From Haloechinothrix alba (GTDB lineage Bacteria > Actinomycetota > Actinomycetes > Mycobacteriales > Pseudonocardiaceae): DNA of 64,000 bases. Made by a program: the position numbers and the translations under genes. Below are positions 29,694 to 38,801 of this stretch, piece by piece (position 1 is the first letter of the stretch; each line of letters starts with the position of its first letter). The notes below the pieces were generated by a model. That model was given only the letters and a program-made list of their open reading frames with translations. It was not told the DNA's origin and made no database searches. Location of the stretch: the NCBI RefSeq assembly GCF_900188115.1, contig NZ_FZNW01000003.1:124001-188000 (forward strand), given 5' to 3'.

Positions 29694-29980
29694 CAGCACC
29701 AAACCTCGAACGGCGTTGATCCGGCGATCACCGGGGAGCCTCCGGAAGAACGGGCCGGTCGCGTGACCGGCCTTAGTAGAACCGGACGGGGCCGGCCCGT
29801 CACAGCCGGACGACGAGTGGCCCGCCGTAGCGGCGGGCAAACGGGGTGGTACCGCGGTACGCCGAATGACCAGTCGCGCGCCGGCGCGCCCGTGAGCGGG
29901 CGGGGCGGGCGACGGGTGGGCGTGTCGTCCCCGTGTGGGTCGAACAGACCCGTGCGAGCGACGGAACGACCGCGAGGAGT
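29694..29980 (+). promoter_or_regulatory. Isoleucine T-box leader of ileS (ultrashort stem I)
   Basis: The region before ileS contains the T-box sequence GGGGTGGTACCGCG at 29843-29856. Its TGGT (29847-29850) can pair with the 3' end of uncharged tRNA-Ile. A small stem CCGG/CCGG (29721-29724 and 29731-29734) presents ATC (29727-29729), the isoleucine specifier codon, in its loop; this is the ultrashort stem I of actinobacterial ileS T-boxes. A second stem (about 29735-29775) and a GC-rich stem (29876-29889) follow. TAACCT at 29682-29687 could be the -10 box. Control is probably at translation, by freeing GAGGAG at 29974-29979. Confidence 0.88.
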
Positions 29981-29986
29981 ACCAGG

Positions 29987-32900
29987 ATGGCCTATCCCAA
30001 GGCAGCGCATGGAAGCGGCACGGGCGAGGAAGGCGTGCCCGCCCAGCCGTCGTTTCCGGCACTGGAAGGCGAGGTTTTCGAGTACTGGGACGCCGACGGT
30101 ACGTTCGAGGCCAGTGTTGAGTCCCGTGACCCGGGCGTGAACGGGGCGAACGAGTTCGTTTTCTACGACGGGCCTCCGTTCGCGAACGGGCTGCCGCACT
30201 ACGGGCACCTGCTGACCGGCTACGTCAAGGACGTGGTGCCGCGGTACAAGACGATGCGTGGCGCACGGGTCGAGCGCCGTTTCGGCTGGGACTGCCACGG
30301 CCTGCCTGCCGAGGTGGAGGCGGAGAAGCAGCTCGGCATCTCGCACAAGAACGAGATCGAGGCCATGGGGGTGGCCGAGTTCAACGACGCGTGCCGTGCG
30401 TCGGTGCTGCGCTACACCGGCGAGTGGCGTGACTACGTGACCCGCCAGGCGCGATGGGTGGACTTCGACAACGACTACAAGACGCTCGATCTGGACTACA
30501 TGGAAAGCGTCATGTGGGCGTTCAAGACCCTCTGGGACAAGGGTCTGGTCTACGAGGGCTTCCGGGTGCTCTGGTACTGCTGGCGCTGCGAGACGCCGCT
30601 GTCCAACACCGAGACGAAGATGGACGACGTCTACCGGAGCCGGCAGGACCCCGCCGTCACCGTCGGGCTACGGCTGCACGCCTCCGGCGACGAGCTGGAC
30701 GGCGCGTACGCGCTCGTCTGGACGACCACACCGTGGACACTGCCGTCCAACCTGGCCGCCGCCGTGCACCCCGATCTCGACTACGTCGTGGTGGAGGCGA
30801 CCGGTGAGCGGTACCTGCTGGCCGAGGCGACGCTGGGTGCGTACGCGGCCGAGCTCGGGGAGAGCCCGCGGGTGCTGGCCAGGTACAACGGCAGCGACCT
30901 GCTCGGCATCCGCTACACGCCGCCCTTCGACTTCTTCGCGGGCCGCCGCAACGCGCATCAGCTGCTGGCTGCCGACTACGTCACCACCGACAACGGCACA
31001 GGCGTCGTGCACATCGCTCCCGCCTACGGTGAGGAGGACAAGGTCGTCACCGACGCCGCAGGGATCGAGCCTGCGACCCCGGTCGACGCGCGCGGGGAGT
31101 TCGGCCCGGAGGTCCCCCCGTACGAGGGGCTGAACATCTTCGAGGCGAACAAGCCGATCATCCGTGATCTGAAGGCCTCGGGGCTGCTGCTGCGCCACGA
31201 CACCTACGAGCACCCGTACCCGCATTGCTGGCGGTGCGACAACCCGCTGATCCAGCGTGCGGTGTCCTCCTGGTTCGTCGCGGTCACCCGGTTCCGCGAC
31301 CGTATGGTCGAGCTCAACCAGCAGATCAACTGGGTGCCCGAGTCGATCAGGGACGGGCAGTTCGGGCGGTGGCTGGAGAACGCCAGGGACTGGGGCATCT
31401 CCCGTAACCGGTTCTGGGGGTCGCCGATCCCGGTCTGGGTCTCCGACGACCCCGCCTACCCCCGCGTCGACGTCTACGGCTCGCTCGACGAGCTCGAGCG
31501 CGACTTCGGGGTGCGGCCCACGGACCTGCACCGCCCCTACATCGACGAGCTGACCAGGCCCAACCCCGACGATCCGACCGGCGCTTCGACGATGCGCCGG
31601 GTCCCGGAGGTGCTGGACTGCTGGTTCGAGTCCGGCTCGATGCCGTTCGCCCAGGTGCACTACCCGTTCGAGAACGCGAACTGGTTCGAGCACCACTTCC
31701 CCGGAGACTTCATCGTCGAGTACAGCGGGCAGACGCGGGGCTGGTTCTACACCCTGCACGTGCTCGCGACCGCGCTGTTCGACCGCCCGGCGTTTCGTAA
31801 CTGCGTGGTACACGGCATCGTGCTCGGCGACGACGGGCAGAAGATGTCCAAGTCCAGGAATAACTACCCGGACGTCAACGAGGTCTTCGCGCGGGACGGG
31901 GCCGATGCGATGCGCTGGTTCCTGATGGCCAGCCCGATCCTGCGCGGGGGCGACCTGATCGTCACGGAGCGGGGCATCCGCGACGCGGTGCGGCAGGCCG
32001 TGCTGCCGCTGTGGAACTCCTGGTACTTCCTGGCGCTGTACGCCAACGCCGAGGGGGTCGAGGGCCGGTTCCGCACCTCCTCCGAGCACGTGCTCGACCG
32101 CTACATCCTGGCCAAGGCGCACGAGCTGGCCACGGGTGTTGCCGAGCAGATGGACGAGTACGACCTCGCAGGCGCGTGCTACTCCATCCGCGAGTTCCTC
32201 GAGGTGCTGACCAACTGGTACGTGCGCCGTTCCAGGGAGCGCTTCTGGGCAGGCGACCGCGCGGCCATCGACACCCTGCACACCGTGCTCGAGGTCACCT
32301 GCAGGGTTGCGGCGCCGCTGCTTCCGCTGACCACAGAGGCCGTCTGGCGTGGCCTGACGGGTGGGCGTTCGGTGCACCTGTGCGACTGGCCGTCCTCCGA
32401 AGAGCTGCGCGGTGACCCCGCACTGGTCGGGACGATGGACCGGGTCCGCCAGGTGTGCTCGGCGGCACTCGGCCTGCGCAAGTCCAACAAACTCCGCGTG
32501 CGCATGCCGCTGGCCAAGCTTCTCGTCGCCGCCGCAGACGCCGAGCAACTCGCCGGGTTCAGCGACATCATCCGCGACGAGGTCAACGTCAAGGACGTCG
32601 AGCTCACCACAGATGTCGCCGCCTACGGCGGGTTCGAGGTGGCGGTCAACGCGCGGGCTGCGGGCCCGCGCCTCGGCAAGGACGTACAGAAGGTGATCAA
32701 GGCGGTCAAGTCGGGGGAGTGGCACACCAGCCCCGACGGCCACGTCGTCGCGGCAGGGATCGAGCTGATGGACGGGGAGTACGAGCGGCGGTTCGTGGCG
32801 AAGGACCATGCTGCCGCGGCCGAGCTCCCGTCCGGTTCAGGCCTTGTGCTGCTGGACACCGACGTCACACCTGAGCTGGCCGAGGAGGGCGTTGCCAGGG

Positions 32901-33142
32901 ACCTGGTACGGGTGATCCAGCAAGCGCGCAGGGACGCCGGACTCTACGTGGCCGACAGGATCTCGCTGCGGGTGGACGCAGGCGAGGACGTGATCGCGGC
33001 CGCACGGAATCATCAGGACTTCATCGCCGGTGAGACGTTGGCCGACGAGGTCGGATTCGCCGGTGTGGACGGCGGTTACGAGGGCACGGTCGGGGACGGT
33101 CACGCGGTCCGGGTAGCGGTGTCCAAGCGCTCCGTAGGCTGA
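29987..33142 (+). CDS. ileS: Isoleucyl-tRNA synthetase (long, IleS2-like form)
   Basis: 1051 residues. It charges tRNA-Ile. The HIGH-type motif is [15 protein letters not shown] and the KMSKS motif is [13 protein letters not shown]. An editing domain lies between them, with [18 protein letters not shown]. The length, the HYGH form and the NNYPD after KMSKS match the eukaryote-like IleS2 class, which is often less sensitive to mupirocin. ATG 29987 lies 7 nt after GAGGAG; the upstream GTG 29933 falls inside the leader. Expression is set by the T-box before it. Confidence 0.97.
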   Translation: MAYPKAAHGSGTGEEGVPAQPSFPALEGEVFEYWDADGTFEASVESRDPGVNGANEFVFYDGPPFANGLPHYGHLLTGYVKDVVPRYKTMRGARVERRFGWDCHGLPAEVEAEKQLGISHKNEIEAMGVAEFNDACRASVLRYTGEWRDYVTRQARWVDFDNDYKTLDLDYMESVMWAFKTLWDKGLVYEGFRVLWYCWRCETPLSNTETKMDDVYRSRQDPAVTVGLRLHASGDELDGAYALVWTTTPWTLPSNLAAAVHPDLDYVVVEATGERYLLAEATLGAYAAELGESPRVLARYNGSDLLGIRYTPPFDFFAGRRNAHQLLAADYVTTDNGTGVVHIAPAYGEEDKVVTDAAGIEPATPVDARGEFGPEVPPYEGLNIFEANKPIIRDLKASGLLLRHDTYEHPYPHCWRCDNPLIQRAVSSWFVAVTRFRDRMVELNQQINWVPESIRDGQFGRWLENARDWGISRNRFWGSPIPVWVSDDPAYPRVDVYGSLDELERDFGVRPTDLHRPYIDELTRPNPDDPTGASTMRRVPEVLDCWFESGSMPFAQVHYPFENANWFEHHFPGDFIVEYSGQTRGWFYTLHVLATALFDRPAFRNCVVHGIVLGDDGQKMSKSRNNYPDVNEVFARDGADAMRWFLMASPILRGGDLIVTERGIRDAVRQAVLPLWNSWYFLALYANAEGVEGRFRTSSEHVLDRYILAKAHELATGVAEQMDEYDLAGACYSIREFLEVLTNWYVRRSRERFWAGDRAAIDTLHTVLEVTCRVAAPLLPLTTEAVWRGLTGGRSVHLCDWPSSEELRGDPALVGTMDRVRQVCSAALGLRKSNKLRVRMPLAKLLVAAADAEQLAGFSDIIRDEVNVKDVELTTDVAAYGGFEVAVNARAAGPRLGKDVQKVIKAVKSGEWHTSPDGHVVAAGIELMDGEYERRFVAKDHAAAAELPSGSGLVLLDTDVTPELAEEGVARDLVRVIQQARRDAGLYVADRISLRVDAGEDVIAAARNHQDFIAGETLADEVGFAGVDGGYEGTVGDGHAVRVAVSKRSVG

Positions 33143-33185
33143 CGTGCCGCGCAGGCAGCCGGTGCCCGGCCGTTACGATCGCGGG

Positions 33186-33479
33186 GTGTCCGATACGTTG
33201 CGCTTCGCCGTCCGGGTCAGGCCCGGAGCGAAACGCGATCTCGTGGACGGCAGCCGGGAGGGCGCGCTCGGTACCGCGCTCGTGGTGTCCGTGTCCGCCC
33301 CCGCGAACGACGGTAAGGCCAACGATGCGGTGCGCAAGACCCTTGCCGAGGCGCTCGGGGTGCGTGCGCGGGAGCTGGTGATCGTACGGGGGCGGCGCAG
33401 CAGGGACAAGGTCATCGAGCTGTCGGCGAGCGCCGCCGGCGCGGCTGACGCCGCCGAGCGGCTGACGGCGCTGTACTGA
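33186..33479 (+). CDS. DUF167/YggU-family protein
   Basis: 97 residues with one DUF167 domain: RFAVRVRPGAKRDLV, VVSVSAPANDGKANDAVRKTLAEALGV and VIVRGRRSRDKVIEL. Small conserved protein of unknown function. GTG 33186 starts exactly at the family N-terminus, and the longer frame from 33144 is not supported. It follows ileS by 43 nt. Confidence 0.88.
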   Translation: MSDTLRFAVRVRPGAKRDLVDGSREGALGTALVVSVSAPANDGKANDAVRKTLAEALGVRARELVIVRGRRSRDKVIELSASAAGAADAAERLTALY

Positions 33480-33625
33480 GCACGCGCCGGCGGGGTGCCT
33501 GCGTTCGTGACCCGTCACGGTATGCGTCACCCGACGTGTCGAGCCATCGTGCGAGGCGTTCACCTGCCACACCGCGCGGGTACGTCACAATGTGAGTTCG
33601 GAGTCTGCGGCGAGGTGGAGGTGTT

Positions 33626-35110
33626 GTGGAGCAGCTCCCTGTCATTCTCGGCGTTGGTGCTGCCGTGCTGCTCGCCGGTGTCGTCGCGGTCGGGTTCTCC
33701 ACGCGCCTCGGGCTGCCGACCCTGCTGGTCTACCTCGCGATCGGTGTCCTGCTCGGCGAGGAAGGCCTGGGTATCCAGTTCGACGATGCCGAGCTCACGC
33801 AGGCTCTCGGTATCGCAGCGCTGGTACTGATCCTCGCGGAAGGCGGCCTCGGCACGCGCTGGAGCGTCGTCCGGCCCGCCCTCGGACCGGGGATCGCCCT
33901 TGCCACGGTCTCGGTCGCGATCAGCATCGCTGTCGTGGGTACGGCGATGTACCTCGTGCTGGACTTCGACTGGCGCACCGCCCTGCTGTGGGGCGCCGTG
34001 CTGTCCTCGACGGACGCGGCCGCGGTGTTCAGCGTGCTGCGCGGGAAGGGTATCCGCAAGCGCCTGTCCGGGGCTGTGGAGCTGGAGTCGGGGCTCAACG
34101 ACGCCCCCGTCTACATCATGGTCATCCTGCTGGCCGGGACCGACCCGATCACGTGGCTGTTACCGCTGGATGTGGTCTACCAGCTCGTGTTCGGCGCGCT
34201 GGTGGGGCTCGGGCTCGGCTGGCTGGGCGCCCAGGCCCTGCGCAGGGCCGCGCTGCCCGCGACGGGCCTCTACCCGCTGGCCACCGTCGCGGTGTGCGTG
34301 TTCGCGTTCGCCGCCGGTCAGCTCGCCGAGGCCTCCGGGTTGATGGCGACGTACATCGCAGGCGTGGTGCTGGGCAACTCACGCCTGCCGCACCGTTCGG
34401 ACACGCTGTCGTTCGCCGAGGGGATCGGCTGGCTGGCCCAGATCGGTCTGTTCGTGTTGCTGGGGCTGTTCGCCGCTCCCGCGCGGCTGCTGGATTTGCA
34501 TACCGTGTTGGCGGGACTGTTCGCCGGGGCCGTCCTCCTGTTCGTCGCGCGGCCACTGTCCGTGGTCCCGTCGCTGGCGCCGTTCAAGATCCCGTGGCGG
34601 GAGCAGATATTCATCTCCTGGGCGGGCCTGCGCGGGGCCGTCCCGATCGTGCTCGCCTCCATCCCGCTGGCACAGGGCAGGCCAGGAGCCGACCTGTTGC
34701 TGGATATCGTGTTCGTCCTGGTCGTCGTCTTCACCCTGCTGCAGGGGCTGACGATGACGCCGCTGGCGAAGGCACTGGGTATCGCACGTGCGGCCGAGCC
34801 ACGTGAGGTGCAGGTGGACGCGGCGCCGCTGGATCATCTCGACGCGAACCTCCTGCAGGTGCGTATCCAGCCGGGCTCGAAGCTGCACGGTGTCTACATC
34901 GCCGAGCTGCGACTGCCGAAGGGTGCGACGGTGAGCCTGGTGGTGCGCAACGACACCGGGTTCACCCCGAACGAGTCGACCCGGCTCGCGGAGAACGACG
35001 ACCTGTTGATCGTCACGACGGAGTCGGTCCGCGCGGCGGTGGAACGCCGGATCAGGGCCGTGGACCGGGCCGGACGGTTGGCTCGCTGGAAGGGCGAGAC
35101 CGGCCGGTGA
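33626..35110 (+). CDS. Cation/proton antiporter with C-terminal TrkA-C domain (NhaP2/CvrA-like)
   Basis: 494 residues. About 12-13 membrane helices (3-390) precede a cytosolic TrkA-C domain (about 405-480, HLDANLLQVRIQPGSKLHGV...GATVSLVVRNDTGFTPNEST). The ion-binding pair is seen in STDAAAVFSVLRGKG and in LESGLNDAPVYIMVILL. CPA-type exchangers of this layout usually export K+ or Na+ for H+, and the TrkA-C domain may sense nucleotides. The specificity cannot be read from sequence. The GTG start follows a GGAGGTG site. Confidence 0.88.
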   Translation: MEQLPVILGVGAAVLLAGVVAVGFSTRLGLPTLLVYLAIGVLLGEEGLGIQFDDAELTQALGIAALVLILAEGGLGTRWSVVRPALGPGIALATVSVAISIAVVGTAMYLVLDFDWRTALLWGAVLSSTDAAAVFSVLRGKGIRKRLSGAVELESGLNDAPVYIMVILLAGTDPITWLLPLDVVYQLVFGALVGLGLGWLGAQALRRAALPATGLYPLATVAVCVFAFAAGQLAEASGLMATYIAGVVLGNSRLPHRSDTLSFAEGIGWLAQIGLFVLLGLFAAPARLLDLHTVLAGLFAGAVLLFVARPLSVVPSLAPFKIPWREQIFISWAGLRGAVPIVLASIPLAQGRPGADLLLDIVFVLVVVFTLLQGLTMTPLAKALGIARAAEPREVQVDAAPLDHLDANLLQVRIQPGSKLHGVYIAELRLPKGATVSLVVRNDTGFTPNESTRLAENDDLLIVTTESVRAAVERRIRAVDRAGRLARWKGETGR

Positions 35111-35165
35111 CGCCTCGTGCATGGGCTGGGCGCACGGGCAGGACGAGGCGCGGGACAATGGCCGG

Positions 35166-35723
35166 GTGACTACTGAGCAGTTGCCGCCCCGGCGTATCGG
35201 CATCGTGACGGCCGTGACGGTCCTGGTGTTCGCGCTGGATGTGCTGACGAAGGTCCTCGTCGTGGCGACGCTGGAGGGACGCGAGCCGGTCCGGGTGCTG
35301 GGCGGTGCCGTGTACCTCCAGCTGATTCGTAACCCTGGCGCGGCGTTCTCCCTGGCCAGCGGGCTGACCTGGCTACTGGCACTGATCGCGATCGGCGTGG
35401 TGGTCGCGATCATCTGGATCGCCCGCAAGCTACGTTCGAAGGCGTGGGCGGTCGGTCTGGGCCTGGTGCTGGCGGGCGCCCTCGGTAACCTGGTCGACCG
35501 CATCTTCCGGGAGCCTGCCGTGCTGCGGGGGCACGTGGTGGACTTCGTGTCGGTGTTCGCTCCGGACGGCCGGATCTGGCCGGTTTTCAACGTCGCGGAC
35601 TCGGCGATCGTCGTCGGTGCGGTGCTGATCGTGATCCTGACGTTGCTCGGCAGGGACTACGACAGCGCAGGCCCCCCGGCCGATCGCCTGCCGGACGATG
35701 CCACGAGGGAGGGTCGTGAATGA
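35166..35723 (+). CDS. lspA: Lipoprotein signal peptidase (signal peptidase II)
   Basis: 185 residues with four membrane helices. It cuts prolipoprotein signal peptides at the lipobox. The catalytic aspartates are Asp111 in [11 protein letters not shown] and Asp145 in [17 protein letters not shown] is also conserved. GTG 35166 was chosen because the ORF upstream of it lacks homology. The stop overlaps the ATG of the following pseudouridine synthase gene, a frequent pairing in bacteria. Confidence 0.95.
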   Translation: MTTEQLPPRRIGIVTAVTVLVFALDVLTKVLVVATLEGREPVRVLGGAVYLQLIRNPGAAFSLASGLTWLLALIAIGVVVAIIWIARKLRSKAWAVGLGLVLAGALGNLVDRIFREPAVLRGHVVDFVSVFAPDGRIWPVFNVADSAIVVGAVLIVILTLLGRDYDSAGPPADRLPDDATREGRE

Positions 35724-36655
35724 GCGAGCGGATGCTGCCCGTCCCGGACGGCCTCGACGGGATGCGCGTCGACGCGGGGCTGGCGAAGCTGCTCGGTATG
35801 TCGCGTACCGCGGTGGCGGAGCTCGCAGCGGACGGCAAGGTACTTCTCGACGGTGAGCGGGTCGGTAAGTCGGACCGCATGGTGGCGGCCAGCGTGCTCG
35901 AGGTGACGCTGCCGGAGGCGGACCGGCAGGCCGCCGTCACCGGGGTGGAGGAGGTTCCCGTCCCCGGGCTGCGTGTGCTGCACTCCGACGATCACATCGC
36001 CGTCGTCGACAAGCCGGTCGGGGTGGCTGCCCATCCCAGCCCTGGTTGGGATGGGCCGACCGTGATCGGCGGGCTCGCGGCCGCCGGTGTCCGTGTATCC
36101 ACCTCGGGGGCGGAGGAGCGCAGGGGTGTGGTGCATCGCCTGGATGTCGGTACCACCGGTGTGATGGTCGTAGCCAAGAGCGAGCACGCCTACAGCGTGC
36201 TCAAGCGCGCGTTCAAGGAACGCACCGTCGACAAGGGGTATCACGCCCTCGTGCAGGGGCATCCCGATCCGAGCAAGGGGACGATCGATGCGCCGATCGA
36301 CCGGCATCCCAAGCACGACTACAAGTTCGCGGTGGTATCAGGCGGCAGGCCGAGCGTGACGCACTACGAGGTGATCGAGGCGTTCCGGTCGGCATCGCTT
36401 GTGCAGATCAAGCTGGAGTCGGGACGCACCCACCAGATCAGGGTGCATTTCGCGGCACTGAAGCACCCGTGCGTCGGGGACCTTACCTACGGAGCCGACC
36501 CGGCCCTGGCCAAGTCGCTCGATGTCCCGAGGCAGTGGCTGCACGCCCGGTCGCTGGGGTTCGCGCACCCCGAGGACGGCCGATGGGTCGAGTTCACATC
36601 GGACTATCCGGAAGACCTGGCGAACGCGGTGGAGATCCTGCGGGCCCAGAACTGA
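35720..36655 (+). CDS. RluA-family 23S rRNA/tRNA pseudouridine synthase
   Basis: 311 residues. An S4-like RNA-binding domain (10-65) is followed by the catalytic domain with [16 protein letters not shown] (catalytic Asp142), [10 protein letters not shown] and [12 protein letters not shown]. RluD-type enzymes modify 23S rRNA helix 69, but RluA and RluC relatives are close, so the exact site is not assigned. ATG 35720 overlaps the lspA stop, so the genes are coupled. The stop is 3 nt from the convergent gene at 36659. Confidence 0.92.
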   Translation: MSERMLPVPDGLDGMRVDAGLAKLLGMSRTAVAELAADGKVLLDGERVGKSDRMVAASVLEVTLPEADRQAAVTGVEEVPVPGLRVLHSDDHIAVVDKPVGVAAHPSPGWDGPTVIGGLAAAGVRVSTSGAEERRGVVHRLDVGTTGVMVVAKSEHAYSVLKRAFKERTVDKGYHALVQGHPDPSKGTIDAPIDRHPKHDYKFAVVSGGRPSVTHYEVIEAFRSASLVQIKLESGRTHQIRVHFAALKHPCVGDLTYGADPALAKSLDVPRQWLHARSLGFAHPEDGRWVEFTSDYPEDLANAVEILRAQN

Positions 36656-36658
36656 CGG

Positions 36659-37135
36659 TCACTCGTCGACGGTCCAGGTCACGGTGCGTTCGTCGGGCTC
36701 AGGCCGGGTACTCCAGCGCACCGAGGCCAACCGGGCGGACCCGGGCAGTACGTAGACGGTGTGCCCGCCGACGGTCTGCCCGGGTCCCACCCCGATCCGA
36801 CGGGGTGGACGGGACGTCAACGAGACCGGGGCCTTCGCCACCGCCGTGCCCTCGGCGGTGACCAGTTCCAGGAAGTCGTCCGGCAGGTACCCGAAGGCGG
36901 TGGTACCGGTGTTGGTGACCTCTGTGTGTACGACACCGGCACGCTCACCCGGGGCGAGCTGGTCACCGCCCGCCCCGAACAGGAAGTCTGCAGGGTCCTG
37001 GACCTCCAGCAGCCGGATCGACAGCTGTTCGGCCTCCAGCCCTCCGGTGCGCCGGGCAGTCCGTGGGGTCCGCCAGCTAAGCTCGGGCAGGCGAGGTTGC
37101 CGTACGGGATGTGCCGGACAGGGAGGGCGCCGCAT
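36659..37135 (-). CDS. DUF4352-like Ig-fold domain protein with doubtful 5' end
   Basis: The C-terminal 120 residues are clearly protein-like: codon choice is excellent and the LLEVQDPADFL...VVHTEVTNTGTTAFGYLPDDFLELVTAEG segment resembles the secreted DUF4352 (telokin-like) family. The upstream part (about 97-135 of the open frame) is Arg/Pro/Thr-rich and has no good start. The ATG at 37135 overlaps head-to-head with the ATG of the plus-strand DUF885 gene. Secreted relatives carry a signal peptide or lipobox here, and none is visible. It may be a truncated gene, or a frameshift may hide the real N-terminus. Confidence 0.55.
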   Translation of the reverse strand: MRRPPCPAHPVRQPRLPELSWRTPRTARRTGGLEAEQLSIRLLEVQDPADFLFGAGGDQLAPGERAGVVHTEVTNTGTTAFGYLPDDFLELVTAEGTAVAKAPVSLTSRPPRRIGVGPGQTVGGHTVYVLPGSARLASVRWSTRPEPDERTVTWTVDE

Positions 37136-38801
37136 GACCGAAGTCGCACAGCTGGCCGACGAGCTGCTCGAGGTCCAGTTCGATGCCGATCCACTGTGGC
37201 CGGCCCTTCTCGGGGTGGACATGACGCGCCCCGGACTCGGCGATATGAGCGAGGAGGCCGAGCGGCGCACGGCCGATCGGATGCGCGATATCCTCGACCG
37301 CGCGTCGGCCCTCGAGCCCGCCGAGCTCGCCGCCGACGACCGCACCACCCGGGACGTGGTGATCGCGCACGCTCGGGCGGCGCTGGACGAGTTCGGCGTC
37401 GGGCTGGCCGAGCTGACCGTCACCGACCTGTTCGTCGCGCCCGCCGCGCAGCTGCTGTCGTTGCTGCCGATGCACAGCGTGGGCGACGAGACGGCGATGC
37501 GGGCCTACCTCGACAGGCTGGCCGCGGTGCCGGACCATTTCGAGCAGGCGCTCGACCGTCACCGCGCGGGTGTGCGAGCCGGAAGGACCCCGGTGAAACA
37601 CCTGGTCGAGGCGGCGATAGCGCACCTCGACAGGTACCTTTCCGAGAGCGAGGCCGATCCGCTGCTGCAGCCGCAGGCGCCGGCGTCCCTGGCGGAGGAG
37701 TTCGACGCCGTGCGAGCGAGCCTGCTCACCGAGGTCGTGCGTCCCGCCTTCGCGACGTACCGGGACGGGCTCGCTCACGAGATCGCCCCGCACGCCCGTA
37801 GCTCGGACCGGCCGGGGCTGTGCTGGCTGCCAGGGGGTGAGGACGCCTACCGCACGCTCGCCAGGGTGCACACCACGACGACCAGGTCCCCTGCGGAGCT
37901 GCATGACACCGGGCGTGCGCTGATCGACGAGCTGGCGGGCGAGTACACCGAGGTCGGGGCGCGGGTCTTCGGCACACGCGCACTCGACGAGATCTTCGAT
38001 CGACTGCGCACCGACCCGGAACTGCGCTGGTCGAGTGCCGACGAGCTGCTCGACGACGCGCGCGAGGCGATCGGCAGGGCCGAGCGCGAGGCGCCACGCT
38101 GGTTCGGCAGCATCCCGCCGCAGCCCTGGGTCGTCGACGAGATTCCAGCGGCCGCCGCGCCCGGCGCCCCCGCGGCGTACTACATGCAGCCTGCCACCGA
38201 CGGGTCCCGTCCCGGCACGTACTTCGCCAACACCTACAAGGTCACCGAGCGCTTCAAGCACACATCGGAGGCGACGGCGTTCCACGAGGTCATCCCCGGG
38301 CACCATTTCCAGCTCAGCACCGCGCAGCTGCTCGAGCACCTGCCGCTGCTGCGCAAGCTCGGCGGGTTCACGGCCTATATCGAGGGGTGGGGCCTCTACA
38401 CCGAACGGCTGGCGCGCGAGATGGATCTGTACTCCGATGACGTCGCGGTGCTCGGCATGCTGGCGAACGACTCGATGCGGGCAGGAAGGCTCGTGGTGGA
38501 CACGGGATTGCACGCCAAGGGCTGGAGCAGGCAACAGGCCGTCGACTACCTGGCGGCGAACACCCCGATGCCGAAGGTCGAGGTGGAGTCCGAGGTGGAT
38601 CGTTACATCGCCTACCCGGGGCAGGCGCTGTCCTATATGGTGGGGCGCTTGGAGATCCAGCGGGTTCGAGCCATGGCGGAGCGCTCGCTCGGCGCGGACT
38701 TCGACGTCCGCGAGTTCCACGACCACGTACTCGGGTGCGGCGCGGTCCCACTCGCCGTGCTGGAGCGTGTGATCGGCAGCTGGGCATCCGGAGAAGCATG
38801 A
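37134..38801 (+). CDS. DUF885 metallopeptidase-like protein, first copy
   Basis: 555 residues of the DUF885 family, distantly related to zinc metallopeptidases. The motif AFHEVIPGHHFQ (His near 384) gives an HExxPGHH pattern expected to bind zinc, and GLYTERLAREM nearby may supply the third ligand. AAYYMQPATDGSRPGTYFANT is another family signature. ATG 37134 is preceded by GGGAGG. The ATG of the next gene overlaps its stop. No secretion signal is visible, so it should be cytosolic. The substrate is unknown. Confidence 0.88.
   Translation: MTEVAQLADELLEVQFDADPLWPALLGVDMTRPGLGDMSEEAERRTADRMRDILDRASALEPAELAADDRTTRDVVIAHARAALDEFGVGLAELTVTDLFVAPAAQLLSLLPMHSVGDETAMRAYLDRLAAVPDHFEQALDRHRAGVRAGRTPVKHLVEAAIAHLDRYLSESEADPLLQPQAPASLAEEFDAVRASLLTEVVRPAFATYRDGLAHEIAPHARSSDRPGLCWLPGGEDAYRTLARVHTTTTRSPAELHDTGRALIDELAGEYTEVGARVFGTRALDEIFDRLRTDPELRWSSADELLDDAREAIGRAEREAPRWFGSIPPQPWVVDEIPAAAAPGAPAAYYMQPATDGSRPGTYFANTYKVTERFKHTSEATAFHEVIPGHHFQLSTAQLLEHLPLLRKLGGFTAYIEGWGLYTERLAREMDLYSDDVAVLGMLANDSMRAGRLVVDTGLHAKGWSRQQAVDYLAANTPMPKVEVESEVDRYIAYPGQALSYMVGRLEIQRVRAMAERSLGADFDVREFHDHVLGCGAVPLAVLERVIGSWASGEA

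Noticed and set aside
29933-29986. Longer ileS reading frame from GTG 29933
   Set aside because: It runs through the T-box leader and adds residues with no synthetase homology; ATG 29987 has a clear GAGGAG site.
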